A stretch of 64,000 nt of DNA. It comes from Phyllobacterium sp. 628 (GTDB lineage Bacteria; Pseudomonadota; Alphaproteobacteria; Rhizobiales; Rhizobiaceae). Below, piece after piece: positions 47,762 to 57,281 of the stretch. The notes below the pieces were generated by a model. That model worked only from the letters and a program-made list of their open reading frames with translations. It made no database searches and was not told the DNA's origin. Location of the stretch: positions 3,603,501-3,667,500 of the forward strand of contig NZ_CP050301.1 in the NCBI RefSeq assembly GCF_014189505.1, written 5' to 3'. Made by a program: the position numbers and the translations under genes. Each line of letters starts with the position of its first letter. Position 1 is the stretch's first letter.

Positions 47762-49048
47762 TCAGGAGGTGAGACCGTAGAGCCGCTTCCGCAGCCCTTC
47801 CTTGTCCTTCAAATAGGTTGTTTTGAGTATATCGACAACGTGTTCCTGATAGCCCGGGCGCCAGTGGCTGTAATCCGCGTAAAAGCCCTGCTTGTTGAAC
47901 ACGTAGCGCGAGAGAAAATCCCAAGGAACGAAATCGCTGATCAACTGGTTCACCAGCCACGCATCGGAGTGATGCGGCAAAGCCCGCACGACGAGAAAAC
48001 GCCTGACAGGATCAATCTCCGACAGGTTGATCTGTCCTGTCTGGGTGATTTCACGTTTGACACCATTCAGGAATGGCCACGTACCATCATGATTGATCAG
48101 GCTGGCATTGGTGTGAATCCATGTCTGCAACCAGATGCGATCAATCCCCGTCAGACTTCTTTCCGGCTCGAGCGTCTGGATCAGATGGCGGATGATCATC
48201 TCACCGCGGTTTTCCAGATAGCCGGATTGCTCGATCCATGATCCGCGCGGCAGTTCAATACGGCCCGTGGACGACAGGAACTGGAACACCTGTTCGGCGT
48301 CCTTGATCGAAATATAATTGACCTGCCAAGGCCGCGAGCGGCGAAAGCCCGGCGCGGAAGGATCACCTATCACCGTCGTCGTATTGTCATCGACGAAAAT
48401 ATAAATGCCGCCGAAATGGCTGGTCCAAAATGCGTTATGGCGAAACACAACCTTGTCCGGCACCAGCGAATTCTCACGGATATCCCCGGTGATTTTGGCG
48501 AGTTCCACCATGCGGTTGATAACATCATCGTTGCGCCATGTGTCCGGCTCATTCTGCAGCCGGTCAACCAGAAGGCGCAGTTCTGCCGCCTGCCCCATGA
48601 CATTTTCAGCCGAGAGAACACGGAACTCCACCTGATTGATTGACAGCAGGTCTTCAATATCGTTGACGACAGAGACGCTGTCCTCGATCTCGCCGTAGAT
48701 CACATCCTTGATCGTCAGCGCATTGATTGCCCGCGCATTGCTGCTGAAAAACTCGTACATCAACTGCGACGTATTGGAAAATTGTGTGTGCACAACAGGC
48801 AAGATGGCCTGATCGGGCGTGAGAATAATGAACCGTCGGTTGACGCCGTTCGGATCGAGATAAGCCGGGTCTTTCAGCTCTTTGGCGATTTCAGGCGAAA
48901 AGCCGGTACGGTCAATGTCGAATGACTTGAGCTTCGTCGGCTTGAAACCAAATGCCTCCAGCGCCCGGTTATAGCGTTCGATCAGATGCGGCTGATCAAT
49001 CGTCAGAAGACGTCCGTAGATCAATTCGTTTTCGTATAGGAGGTCCAT
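47762..49048 (-). CDS. Probable DUF6638 protein, operon gene 4
   Basis: A 428-residue soluble protein starting MDLLYENELIYGRLLTIDQP at ATG 49048. The sequence upstream is open for another 63 codons, but those lie in a palindromic repeat and are not protein-like. The GGGGGG at the repeat's edge, seven bases before the ATG, supplies the ribosome site. No catalytic motif was seen. I recall the N-terminal ENELIYG pattern in DUF6638, which I give tentatively. It lies between the AAA ATPase and the DUF2333 membrane protein. Confidence 0.8.
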   Translation of the reverse strand: MDLLYENELIYGRLLTIDQPHLIERYNRALEAFGFKPTKLKSFDIDRTGFSPEIAKELKDPAYLDPNGVNRRFIILTPDQAILPVVHTQFSNTSQLMYEFFSSNARAINALTIKDVIYGEIEDSVSVVNDIEDLLSINQVEFRVLSAENVMGQAAELRLLVDRLQNEPDTWRNDDVINRMVELAKITGDIRENSLVPDKVVFRHNAFWTSHFGGIYIFVDDNTTTVIGDPSAPGFRRSRPWQVNYISIKDAEQVFQFLSSTGRIELPRGSWIEQSGYLENRGEMIIRHLIQTLEPERSLTGIDRIWLQTWIHTNASLINHDGTWPFLNGVKREITQTGQINLSEIDPVRRFLVVRALPHHSDAWLVNQLISDFVPWDFLSRYVFNKQGFYADYSHWRPGYQEHVVDILKTTYLKDKEGLRKRLYGLTS

Positions 49049-49053
49049 GTATT

Positions 49054-49213
49054 TACCCCCCTCTGCCCTGTCGGGCATCTCCCCCGCAAGGGGGGAGATC
49101 AGCTCGACATCGGCGATTGGGGTGACCTTGCAGGGGCAAACATTGGTTGAGCCGCTCATGAAAGCTGATCTCCCCCCTTGCGGGGGAGATGGGCGACAGC
49201 CCAGAGGGGGGTA
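49054..49213. repeat. 160-bp palindromic element inside an operon
   Basis: Two ~51-base arms (49054-49104 and 49163-49213) are inverted around 58 bases. Each arm contains two small stems: TCTCCCCC with GGGGGGAGA, and GCCC/GGGC in one arm versus GGGC/GCCC in the other. That last difference keeps the stem paired in both, a compensatory change. It is a RIME-like or MITE-like element, not matched to a named family. It occupies the gap between the ATPase and DUF6638 genes and ends five bases before the latter's ATG. Confidence 0.85.
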
Positions 49214-49224
49214 CAAAGCAACGA

Positions 49225-51135
49225 CTATGCATCCCACAGCCCCTTGGCTTTCAAGCCTTCGACTTCCTTGATCGCGCGTTCGCGTAGGCGTGCATCGCGG
49301 ACAATCTTTTCTACCGCTGCATCATCGGACTTGTCGGCATAACGGAATTCGGAATCCGCATAACGGTTGGTTTCCTGCAGAACCATATCCATGGTGAAAG
49401 GCTTGCGCAGCTCTTCAACCATCGCCTTTTTCTCATCGTATGGCTTGTGCATGAAGGACTCTGGCTTCTCAAACCACTCATCCGGCAATTCAATATCCAT
49501 GGCACGCATCTTGATCGCGTCAGTGACGTTCTTGATGGCGCGGCCGGTAAAGCGCGGTTCGCGCTCCTTGATCATATGAAGATAGGTGCCGATGTCGGCC
49601 AGCGTTTTCGGTTCGCCGCTTTCGGCGATAAACCGGTCATAGACGGCCTTCAATCCGCCTTCCTGCGGCTTGGACAGTTGTTCATAGGCGGTTTCAACCG
49701 CCCGTTTGATCTGCTGGTCTTCAAACAGCTTGTGTTCGCCCAGCGGGATCTTGTGGTTCTTGCCTGCCAGCAGCGCAAAAATATCAATATAGTCATTGCG
49801 CGTTTGCGGACCATCCACCAACCAGCGTGCTCCCGCGCGCTGCCGCAGCGCGTCATCGACATTTTCCGGATAGTTGGAGAACATGCCGAAGGAGCAATTC
49901 CCGCGCACCACCGTCGACGCACCGGCAAAAGCTTCCATCAACACGCCGGTGATTTCCTGCTGCCCCGCCGAAGCACGGTCATCGGAGCGCCGTGCTGCCA
50001 CCTGATCGATATCATCAATGGTGCCGAACCCGATAACCCGGGGATTGAGCACATTGTTGACGAACTGGCGGCAATTCTGCCCCGACTTACCCTGATAGGA
50101 AGAAATCTGATCGACGCCGAAATTCTCGTAATGAAAGGTATAGCCCGCCACCTGGCAATAATCATTGACAAGGCCCGCAATCATCTGGATCAGCGTCGTC
50201 TTGCCCGTCCCCGGCGCACCGTCGCCAATGAAGGTAAAGAGGAATCCGCCCAGTTCCACGAACGGGTTCAGCTCGCGGTCGAAATCATAAGCCATCACCA
50301 TCTTCGACAGCTTCAGCGCCTGATATTTGGCAATGTGGTTGCCGACAACCTCTTCAGGTTTCCGGAATGTCATCACCAGCGGCGTGCGCTTCTTTCCCGG
50401 CGCCACGTCAAAACCGTCAAGGGTGAAATCATCGCTGTCGAGCCGCAGATGCGTGTCTTCAAAACTGCCGAGGCCATCGAAGCGGCTCTTGCGCTGCAGC
50501 AGACCGCCAATGGCCGCTGCCGCATAGGCCTTGGCGCGTGCCAGCATCGTCTGTTCGTCAGCCGAACCGGCGATCGCCTTATCAAGACCGCCGATGACTG
50601 ATTTCAGCGCATCCTGTGCCGTATCGAAATTGAATTCAGGTGCGGTTACATCATTGGCTGCCTGGGTGTCCGCTTCGATCAGCTGCGACAGATAGGCTGC
50701 CAGCGCAAAGGCGGAAACGTAAGCCGCCGCTGACAGAAGCTTTTTGAAATGGCTGGCATCTTCCCCCTGCAATGGCGCTGATGCATTGCGCGCCAAAAGG
50801 TTTTCCAGATCGCTCTGGCGGCCGAACACATCGGCAACGGCCAGCGCAACCGCAACGCCGCGACGCGCCCGAAACAGCAGCGTATGCTGGGCAATGGACA
50901 GCATCTGATCATCGGGGCGCACGGACTGGATAGTCCGTGTGAGATCGACTTCACGGGTTGAACGCAGACCGCCCGTGGAAACAGTCGAGACGAATCGCCG
51001 TCCGGTTCCGGCAATCTCGGTTCCGGGCTTGCTGTCGCTCGAATCCAGCATCACAAAACGCATCACCATGGCCTGTGCCACCGGCAAGTGCTTGGTGATG
51101 TCCTTCTCGTCGATTGTGGTCAATCCGACATCCAT
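49225..51135 (-). CDS. AAA+ ATPase, operon gene 3
   Basis: A 636-residue protein. The N-terminal ~310 residues are unassigned and mostly helical; the AAA+ module follows with Walker A FIGDGAPGTGKTTLIQM, a Walker B-like VIGFGTIDDIDQVA, and sensor-like GNCSFGMFSNYP plus R-rich DDALRQRAGARWLV. The ATPase is full-length and appears intact. It is the only energy-using protein in the operon and probably drives it. Start ATG 51135 has GGAG upstream. The palindromic element follows its stop by 11 bases. Confidence 0.85.
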   Translation of the reverse strand: MDVGLTTIDEKDITKHLPVAQAMVMRFVMLDSSDSKPGTEIAGTGRRFVSTVSTGGLRSTREVDLTRTIQSVRPDDQMLSIAQHTLLFRARRGVAVALAVADVFGRQSDLENLLARNASAPLQGEDASHFKKLLSAAAYVSAFALAAYLSQLIEADTQAANDVTAPEFNFDTAQDALKSVIGGLDKAIAGSADEQTMLARAKAYAAAAIGGLLQRKSRFDGLGSFEDTHLRLDSDDFTLDGFDVAPGKKRTPLVMTFRKPEEVVGNHIAKYQALKLSKMVMAYDFDRELNPFVELGGFLFTFIGDGAPGTGKTTLIQMIAGLVNDYCQVAGYTFHYENFGVDQISSYQGKSGQNCRQFVNNVLNPRVIGFGTIDDIDQVAARRSDDRASAGQQEITGVLMEAFAGASTVVRGNCSFGMFSNYPENVDDALRQRAGARWLVDGPQTRNDYIDIFALLAGKNHKIPLGEHKLFEDQQIKRAVETAYEQLSKPQEGGLKAVYDRFIAESGEPKTLADIGTYLHMIKEREPRFTGRAIKNVTDAIKMRAMDIELPDEWFEKPESFMHKPYDEKKAMVEELRKPFTMDMVLQETNRYADSEFRYADKSDDAAVEKIVRDARLRERAIKEVEGLKAKGLWDA

Positions 51136-51147
51136 AGTGCTGCTCTC

Positions 51148-52299
51148 CTAAATGTCGCTGATGACCTGACCATTGGACAGGATGTGGGTTTTGAAACCGC
51201 TGAAGATTTGCGTGGCTTCGCCGGAGGCATAAAGCGCCTGATAGGCCTCATGCGGCACCAGCGCGTGCTGTTCATAGGCACTGACGCCTTGGCGCGTGGC
51301 CTCTAGATCATCGGTGTTGATATAGAATTCTTCCCGCGAAGGCTCGGACGACCAGAATCCGCGTTTGCCCGCTTTTTCGGCCTTGGAGAAAACCTCCTGC
51401 ATGGTCCATGTCAAAAGCCAGGCATCTTCAGGTTTGCGTACCCGCTCCAATACATCGGCAACCTTCTGATTATGGTCGGTAATCCCCGTTGTATAGAACG
51501 GACCAAGCACCACACGCCGCAACTGCTTCGGGTGAAGCTCGGGGAAATCATTATCAAGGGTCGTCGCAATAGTGATCGGTGAAAGCGAATAGGCCGAATT
51601 CTTCGCAGCAAAATCGTCGAACCGCCGTGCCAGTTCCGGATTGAGCAGCCCGCCAACCGGTAGGGGGATTCTCACCTTGGGATTAAGCTTGCCGTCTTCT
51701 CCGACAAGCGTCTCCACCAGATCTTTCGACGAGTCCTCGATCACCGCCATATAAATCAACGGCAGGTTGGAAGCGCCGTCGAACGCGCCCCAATGCACCA
51801 CATAGAGCGGACGCATGGTCTTGGGATTGACCGAAACGCGGATAGTCACCGGCAGGATGAAAGGCGAAAAAACTTCGCCCTGCTCTACTGTTTGCAGATA
51901 GATCCGCTCGGCCATCGACTTTTGCAAGTCGCGCGGAAACTCCCGGTGCCGCAGGATAAAATCTGCCATTTCACCGCGCAATGAGGCGGCAGGCGGAATA
52001 GCGGCAAGCCGGGTTTTCGTATCCTTCTTGTCATTCTCCAGCTCCAGAACATTCTGGAAAACCGGAAAACCGCTTTCCGCACGGGAAATCTGGAACCGGT
52101 CGGTAAACCCGATCCGGTTACGCCAGCAGTCAAAAGACGCTTCCAGCCGCCGCAAATATTCCGAAACCGTCTGTGCGACGAGATCATGCTTGTAGAGCGG
52201 GGACTCCTGATTGTTCAGAAAGATGTCCAGCCCATCCAATGCAGCACGAATCGCGCCGAAATACCGTTCGGCGGCTGTCAGATCAGCACTCACAGCCAT
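51148..52299 (-). CDS. Unknown soluble protein, operon gene 2
   Basis: A 383-residue protein with no signal peptide or membrane segment. Segments include DGLDIFLNNQESPLYKHDLV, FSPFILPVTIRVSVNPKTM and NPELARRFDDFAAKNSAYSL, none of which I can place in a family. It starts three bases after the coiled-coil gene stop and ends 12 bp before the ATPase, so the operon is tight. A substrate or adaptor role for the ATPase is inference. Confidence 0.8.
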   Translation of the reverse strand: MAVSADLTAAERYFGAIRAALDGLDIFLNNQESPLYKHDLVAQTVSEYLRRLEASFDCWRNRIGFTDRFQISRAESGFPVFQNVLELENDKKDTKTRLAAIPPAASLRGEMADFILRHREFPRDLQKSMAERIYLQTVEQGEVFSPFILPVTIRVSVNPKTMRPLYVVHWGAFDGASNLPLIYMAVIEDSSKDLVETLVGEDGKLNPKVRIPLPVGGLLNPELARRFDDFAAKNSAYSLSPITIATTLDNDFPELHPKQLRRVVLGPFYTTGITDHNQKVADVLERVRKPEDAWLLTWTMQEVFSKAEKAGKRGFWSSEPSREEFYINTDDLEATRQGVSAYEQHALVPHEAYQALYASGEATQIFSGFKTHILSNGQVISDI

Positions 52300-52302
52300 G
52301 CG

Positions 52303-53391
52303 TTAGCTCTTCACGTAGTCAGCTGAATTGTGCTTCTTCAGGACTTCGGAGAACCGGCGGGAGAACGCATCATCAGCCAGCTTCTTGCGGCGCTGGATAT
52401 CCTGCGTGCTGACCATGTTCTTCTCATGCATTTCGAGAAGATCGCCAATGTGTTTCTGCGCAGCTGCGCCAACACCGGCCATGGTTTCTTCTGCCGCGGT
52501 ATCAACCCGGCTGCCAAGCGTATTGATCTTGTGCGCCACATCCTGCTGCGCCGCCGTCTTCAAGGAATCTTCCAATGCCTTGTAGAGAACGATGCGCTGT
52601 TCTGTATCGATGGAGAGCTTGTTGATCAGGGTGCTCTGCGCTGCAATCTGGTTGTTGAGCGAGTCGACAAACGTCTGGAACATCGAGGTGTAGCGTTCCA
52701 GCGTCTGGCTTTCTGCAAGCAGTTCCTGCTCTTTCGCCTGACGTTCATTGTATTCCGTCGCAAGCTTTGAACGTTCACCTTCAAGTGCCGCGCGTGTTCC
52801 CTGATCGGTGGAAGCGGCAATTCGGTTTTCGATGTCGAGCAAGAGCGGGTTGAGTTCTTCAATGCGCTTCTGTGTGGCTTCAAGCGAAGCAACGGTTGTC
52901 TTGCGGCGCTCGATCACATTGGCAAGGCTGGCTTCCGATGTTTTGTAACGGGCATCAAGAACGGTCTTCTGTTCTTTCAGGATACCAACGATACGGTCAG
53001 ATTTTGAAAGCAGCTCCTGCAAATTGCCAGCCAGCGACATGTTGCGCACGCGGTCGGTGCGCAGGCGCTGCATCTTGTCCTTGGAGAAAACGCCAACAAG
53101 CTTTTCCCAGCCCGAATAGCTTTTCATGCTTTCGAATTCGGAACCGAACACATTGGTCGCATCTTCCAGACCGATGATCAGGTCGGCAATATTGCCTTCC
53201 ATCACCTTCTGTTGGCGCAGGACATCGTCAATGCGGGCATTCTCGATATCGAAATCGGGATTGCCGATCTTGGTATCCGCCTTGGCGAACTTGTCGAGGA
53301 CGACGCTGGACTGATCAATCTTCGTCCGCATCTCATCGACCATCGCCCGGGTCTTTTCGATCTCGGTATCAAAGCTCTGCAAACTCGCCAT
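52303..53391 (-). CDS. Long coiled-coil protein, operon gene 1
   Basis: A 362-residue protein, nearly all helical. Heptad-rich stretches run from about residue 10 to 40 (DTEIEKTRAMVDEMRTKID), 120 to 240 (ILKEQKTVLDARYKTSEA, ERRKTTVASLEATQKRIEEL, EYNERQAKEQELLAESQ) and at the C-terminus. No signal peptide is present, so it is cytoplasmic or bound to the membrane by a partner. It leads the operon. It has a TelA-like appearance but no motif confirms this. Confidence 0.8.
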   Translation of the reverse strand: MASLQSFDTEIEKTRAMVDEMRTKIDQSSVVLDKFAKADTKIGNPDFDIENARIDDVLRQQKVMEGNIADLIIGLEDATNVFGSEFESMKSYSGWEKLVGVFSKDKMQRLRTDRVRNMSLAGNLQELLSKSDRIVGILKEQKTVLDARYKTSEASLANVIERRKTTVASLEATQKRIEELNPLLLDIENRIAASTDQGTRAALEGERSKLATEYNERQAKEQELLAESQTLERYTSMFQTFVDSLNNQIAAQSTLINKLSIDTEQRIVLYKALEDSLKTAAQQDVAHKINTLGSRVDTAAEETMAGVGAAAQKHIGDLLEMHEKNMVSTQDIQRRKKLADDAFSRRFSEVLKKHNSADYVKS

Positions 53392-53513
53392 TGGCGTCTC
53401 CCCTTAAGTGCCCACGATAAAATTACTTTTTATCTGCCGTTGAATATAGACACGGCATTTAACGAAAAAAAGCCTGTAGAAAAATGACAGGTCCGATTAT
53501 CTGAAAAATTGCT

Positions 53514-54104
53514 TCAAATATCCGAAGCAATCCGTCCTGTTTCTTCTTCCCAATGTTTTCGGCAGAGCGAAACATACACGGATTTTTCAATTGATACCTG
53601 ATCGCCCTCGATAATGGCATTGCCCGCAGAATCATGCCGGACGACCATCGTCGCCTTTGATCCACAATGACAGATCGTCCTGATTTCGCGCAAAGTATCG
53701 GCAATAGCCAGAAGTTCGGATGAGCCCGGGAAAAGTTTACCCTGAAAATCGGTCCGCAGGCCAAAGCACATCACCGGAATACCCAACCGGTCGGCAACAC
53801 GTGCCAGTTGCCAGACCTGCGGCTTGGTCAGGAATTGAGCTTCGTCAACAAACACGCAGCTCAGAGCACTCTCGCCATGGGCGTCAGCGATCCGCGCGAA
53901 GAGATCATCGTCGTCATTATAGAGTTCGGCAGCCGCGCTGACCCCCAGCCGCGACGAAATCACGCCAATGCCGTTTTCCGCATAGTGCGCGGCGGTGAAC
54001 ATCATCGTCCGCATGCCGCGTTCCTGATAATTGTAGGACGCCTGCAACAACATGGTGGACTTGCCGGCATTCATCGTCGAGTAACTGAAATAGAGTTTTG
54101 CCAT
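53514..54104 (-). CDS. tdk: Thymidine kinase
   Basis: Salvages thymidine to dTMP. 196 residues; P-loop YSTMNAGKSTMLL, catalytic VFVDEAQFLTKPQV, substrate segment VMCFGLRTDFQGKLFPGSSEL, and C-terminal zinc region CHCGSKA...LCRKHW. The zinc site is a CxC plus CxxH variant of the usual pattern. Length and motifs indicate a working type II enzyme. It is 122 bp from the five-gene operon and divergent from choX. Confidence 0.95.
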   Translation of the reverse strand: MAKLYFSYSTMNAGKSTMLLQASYNYQERGMRTMMFTAAHYAENGIGVISSRLGVSAAAELYNDDDDLFARIADAHGESALSCVFVDEAQFLTKPQVWQLARVADRLGIPVMCFGLRTDFQGKLFPGSSELLAIADTLREIRTICHCGSKATMVVRHDSAGNAIIEGDQVSIEKSVYVSLCRKHWEEETGRIASDI

Positions 54105-54294
54105 ATCCGGGTTTAATCAGACTTGGCTTCCGGCTTGAAGCCTGCACCGCCCTCCGGTGATAACTTTTATGCGAATATCAACAACTGTCGCGAATTGACC
54201 GGATTTATGCGCGCCTATGCTTGAACCCCTTCTAAATTGGTGCTTGGTTCAGGACCTTAACAGCCGGCAGAAAGCCGGAGAGGGAGAACAATCG

Positions 54295-55236
54295 ATGAAA
54301 ATGCTGACGAAACTTACGATTTCACTGGCTCTGACGCTGGCAGCAGGCACTGCCTTCGCCGCAGAACCGGACAGTTGCAAGAAGGTCCGATTCGCCGACG
54401 TCGGCTGGACGGACGTAACGGCGACAACCGCAGCGACCACTGAAGTGCTGAAAGGACTGGGTTATACAACCGACATTAAAGTCCTTTCCGTGCCTGTGAC
54501 CTATGCTTCACTTGGCAAGAAAGATATCGATGTCTTCCTTGGCAACTGGATGCCGACTCAAACCGCTGACATCAAGCCCTATCTCGATAACAAGACTGTC
54601 GAGGATATTGGTCCAAACCTGACCGGAGCAAAATATACGCTCGCCGTTCCTCAATATCTCTATGACAAAGGTCTGAAAGATTTCAAGGACATCACCAAAT
54701 TCAAGGATGATCTTGGCGGCAAGATTTATGGTATCGAACCCGGCAATGACGGTAACCGCCTCATTCTCGGCATGATCTCCAAGGATCAGTTTGGACTGAA
54801 AGGCTTCGAACTGGCTGAATCATCCGAACAGGGTATGCTGGCGCAGGTAGCCAAACAGACCAAAGGCAAAAAGCCGATCGTCTTCCTCGGCTGGGCACCA
54901 CACCCGATGAACAACAATTTCCAGATGGCATATCTGTCCGGCGGTGACGATGTATTCGGCCCCGATTTCGGCGGCGCCATCATTCATACCAATGCCCGCA
55001 CCGGCTACACAACCGAATGCCCGAATGTCGGAAAGTTGCTCACTAATCTCAAATTCAATCTCAAGATGGAAGGTGAGATCATGGGCAAGATTACCGACGA
55101 CGGTGAGGATGCTCCCAAAGCTGCCACGCAATGGCTGAAAGCTAATCCGGCCATTCTCGATACCTGGCTTGCCGGCGTAACGACAGTGGATGGCAAAGAC
55201 GGGCTGCCAGCCGTCAAAAAGTCTCTCGGTCTCTAA
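54295..55236 (+). CDS. choX: Choline ABC transporter binding protein
   Basis: A 313-residue periplasmic OpuAC-type protein. ATG 54295 has GGAG eight bases upstream; a longer opening lacks one. The signal peptide (LTISLALTLAAGTAFAAEP) is followed by a mature region with FADVGWTDVTATTAATTEVL, FLGNWMPTQTADIKPYLDNK and VFLGWAPHPMNNNFQ, the Trp residues of the quaternary-amine box. Choline rather than betaine is inferred from similarity to rhizobial ChoX; the ligand is not proven. Confidence 0.92.
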   Translation: MKMLTKLTISLALTLAAGTAFAAEPDSCKKVRFADVGWTDVTATTAATTEVLKGLGYTTDIKVLSVPVTYASLGKKDIDVFLGNWMPTQTADIKPYLDNKTVEDIGPNLTGAKYTLAVPQYLYDKGLKDFKDITKFKDDLGGKIYGIEPGNDGNRLILGMISKDQFGLKGFELAESSEQGMLAQVAKQTKGKKPIVFLGWAPHPMNNNFQMAYLSGGDDVFGPDFGGAIIHTNARTGYTTECPNVGKLLTNLKFNLKMEGEIMGKITDDGEDAPKAATQWLKANPAILDTWLAGVTTVDGKDGLPAVKKSLGL

Positions 55237-55250
55237 GACCGGTCGATTAT

Positions 55251-55276
55251 ACCGCCCGGCGCACCTGCCGGGCGGT
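55251..55276 (+). terminator. Hairpin between choX and choW
   Basis: ACCGCCCGGC (55251-55260) pairs with GCCGGGCGGT (55267-55276) over six bases, followed by TTTACCCTTT. It lies 15 bases after the choX stop. It probably limits read-through to choWV and protects choX mRNA, giving excess binding protein. Confidence 0.7.
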
Positions 55277-55319
55277 TTACCCTTTCGCTTGATACTGCAA
55301 CCGATAGAGGAATTTTCGC

Positions 55320-56162
55320 TTGGATTGGCTGACACAAGATAAGATTCCGGTAGGCAGGACGGCAAAGGCCGTTGTCGACTGGCTTACCAATAATTTCGCC
55401 GGATTTTTCGACGGCCTCGCCTACGTGATGCAGTCCTTCATTGATGGGCTGATGTTCATCCTGAAATATCCGCATCCGCTGATCATGGTTGTTATCTTTT
55501 CCGCCATCGCCTATGCGCTGCGCCGGTCAATTGCAGTTACCCTGCTGACGCTCCTTGGTTTCCTGTTCATTTTGAACCAGGGCTATTGGAAAGAAACCAT
55601 GGAGACACTGACACTTGTGCTCTCCTCCTGCATATTGTGCATGGGTATTGGCGTTCCCGTTGGCATCATCGCCGCGCACCGGCCCAAACTTTATTCCGCC
55701 ATCCGCCCGGTCCTGGATCTGATGCAGACATTGCCAACCTTCGTCTATCTGATCCCGGCGATTGTCTTCTTTGGTATCGGCATGGTGCCCGGCCTCATCG
55801 CCACGGCGATTTTCGTCTTGCCGGCACCGATCCGCCTGACGCATCTTGGCGTTTCCTCCACACCTCTGCATCTGGTTGAAGCCGGTGAAGCTTTTGGCGC
55901 CTCTTCCAGCCAGCTTCTGTGGAAGATTGAGCTTCCCTATGCCATGCCGCAAATTCTGGCGGGCCTCACCCAGACCATCATGCTTTCCCTGTCGATGGTG
56001 GTTATTGCCGCGCTGGTCGGTGCGGACGGTCTCGGTGTTCCGGTTGTCCGCGCCTTGAACTCCGTCAACACCGCATTGGGCTTCGAAGCAGGCCTTGTCA
56101 TCGTGGTCGTCGCCATCGTGCTTGACCGTATCTTCCGTCCCGGCAAGGAGCCAGGTGAATGA
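55320..56162 (+). CDS. choW: Choline ABC transporter permease
   Basis: A 280-residue OpuAB-type permease with about six helices and the permease loop EAGEAFGASSSQLLWKIELP. It starts at TTG 55320 with GAGGA eight bases upstream. It overlaps the choV start by four bases. The hairpin before it suggests lower expression than choX. Confidence 0.92.
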   Translation: MDWLTQDKIPVGRTAKAVVDWLTNNFAGFFDGLAYVMQSFIDGLMFILKYPHPLIMVVIFSAIAYALRRSIAVTLLTLLGFLFILNQGYWKETMETLTLVLSSCILCMGIGVPVGIIAAHRPKLYSAIRPVLDLMQTLPTFVYLIPAIVFFGIGMVPGLIATAIFVLPAPIRLTHLGVSSTPLHLVEAGEAFGASSSQLLWKIELPYAMPQILAGLTQTIMLSLSMVVIAALVGADGLGVPVVRALNSVNTALGFEAGLVIVVVAIVLDRIFRPGKEPGE

Positions 56163-57202
56163 CCGCGATCACGCTCGAAAACGTCTGCATTATTTTCGGC
56201 AAGAAGACCGATGGCGCGCTGTCACTGGCTGATCAGGGCAAAAGCCGCTCTGACATTCAGGCCGAGACCGGACACGTGCTTGGCGTCCATAATTGCTCGG
56301 TCACCATTGCTGAAGGCGAAATCCTTGTGCTGATGGGCCTTTCCGGCTCGGGTAAGTCCACCCTGCTGCGCGCCATCAACCGCCTCAATCCGATTTCGCG
56401 CGGCTCGGTTGTGGTGCATCATGGCGGGCGCTCCGTCGATGTCGGCAAGGCTGACAAGGGCACGTTGCGCGATCTGCGCAAACACCTTGTCTCCATGGTG
56501 TTCCAGCAATTCGGGCTTTTGCCCTGGCGCACAGTGGAAGAAAATGTTGGTTTCGGCCTCGAATTGTCTGGTGTCTCCAAGGAAGAGCGCGCCAAGGCCG
56601 TCGAAAAGCAATTGGCTCTGGTCAACCTCAAGGATTGGGCCAAGCGGAAAGTGGCGGAACTCTCTGGTGGTATGCAGCAGCGTGTCGGTCTTGCCCGCGC
56701 TTTCGCCACCGGCGCTCCGATCCTGCTGATGGATGAGCCATTCTCCGCGCTTGATCCGCTGATCCGCACACGTCTTCAGGATGAACTTTTGAGCCTGCAG
56801 GAACGATTGAAGAAAACCATCGTCTTCGTCAGTCACGACCTCGATGAAGCCATGAAAATCGGCAACCGCATCGCCATCATGGAAGGTGGCCGCATCATCC
56901 AGTGCGGCACGGCGCAGGACATTCTGCTCAACCCGGCCAACGATTATGTCGCCGATTTTGTCGCCAACATGAACCCGCTTGGCGTGTTGAGAGCGGAAGA
57001 CATTATGGTTCCTCTTGACCGCACGCGCCCGGCCAACCGGCCCTTCGCTGCAACAGCAAAACGCGATACGCCGGTACGTCAGGTTATGCAGGCCATCTCA
57101 AAAAATGGCGGCGATGTCGGGATCGTCGAGAATGGCGCTATCCTCGGCATGATTTCCGCCGACGATATTGTGCGGGGCCTACTAAAGCATCAGAGAAATT
57201 AG
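56159..57202 (+). CDS. choV: Choline ABC transporter ATPase
   Basis: A 347-residue ATPase of the OpuAA/ProV type. Walker A GLSGSGKSTLLRA, signature AELSGGMQQRVGLARAF, Walker B ILLMDEPFSALDPL. The C-terminal ~90 residues are a degenerate CBS-type region (PVRQVMQAISKNGGDVGIVE), the ionic-strength or ligand sensor in relatives. Completes choXWV. Confidence 0.93.
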   Translation: MTAITLENVCIIFGKKTDGALSLADQGKSRSDIQAETGHVLGVHNCSVTIAEGEILVLMGLSGSGKSTLLRAINRLNPISRGSVVVHHGGRSVDVGKADKGTLRDLRKHLVSMVFQQFGLLPWRTVEENVGFGLELSGVSKEERAKAVEKQLALVNLKDWAKRKVAELSGGMQQRVGLARAFATGAPILLMDEPFSALDPLIRTRLQDELLSLQERLKKTIVFVSHDLDEAMKIGNRIAIMEGGRIIQCGTAQDILLNPANDYVADFVANMNPLGVLRAEDIMVPLDRTRPANRPFAATAKRDTPVRQVMQAISKNGGDVGIVENGAILGMISADDIVRGLLKHQRN

Positions 57203-57281
57203 TTATAAGCCCACCTATACTATGCTTTGCGCGCCATCTTTGATGGAGTGATTTACATCAATTTTTGATGATGGTATAGGT

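Noticed and set aside
49049..49237. N-terminal extension of the DUF6638 protein
   Set aside because: The extra 63 codons are translated palindromic repeat and not protein-like; the ATG at 49048 is the natural start.
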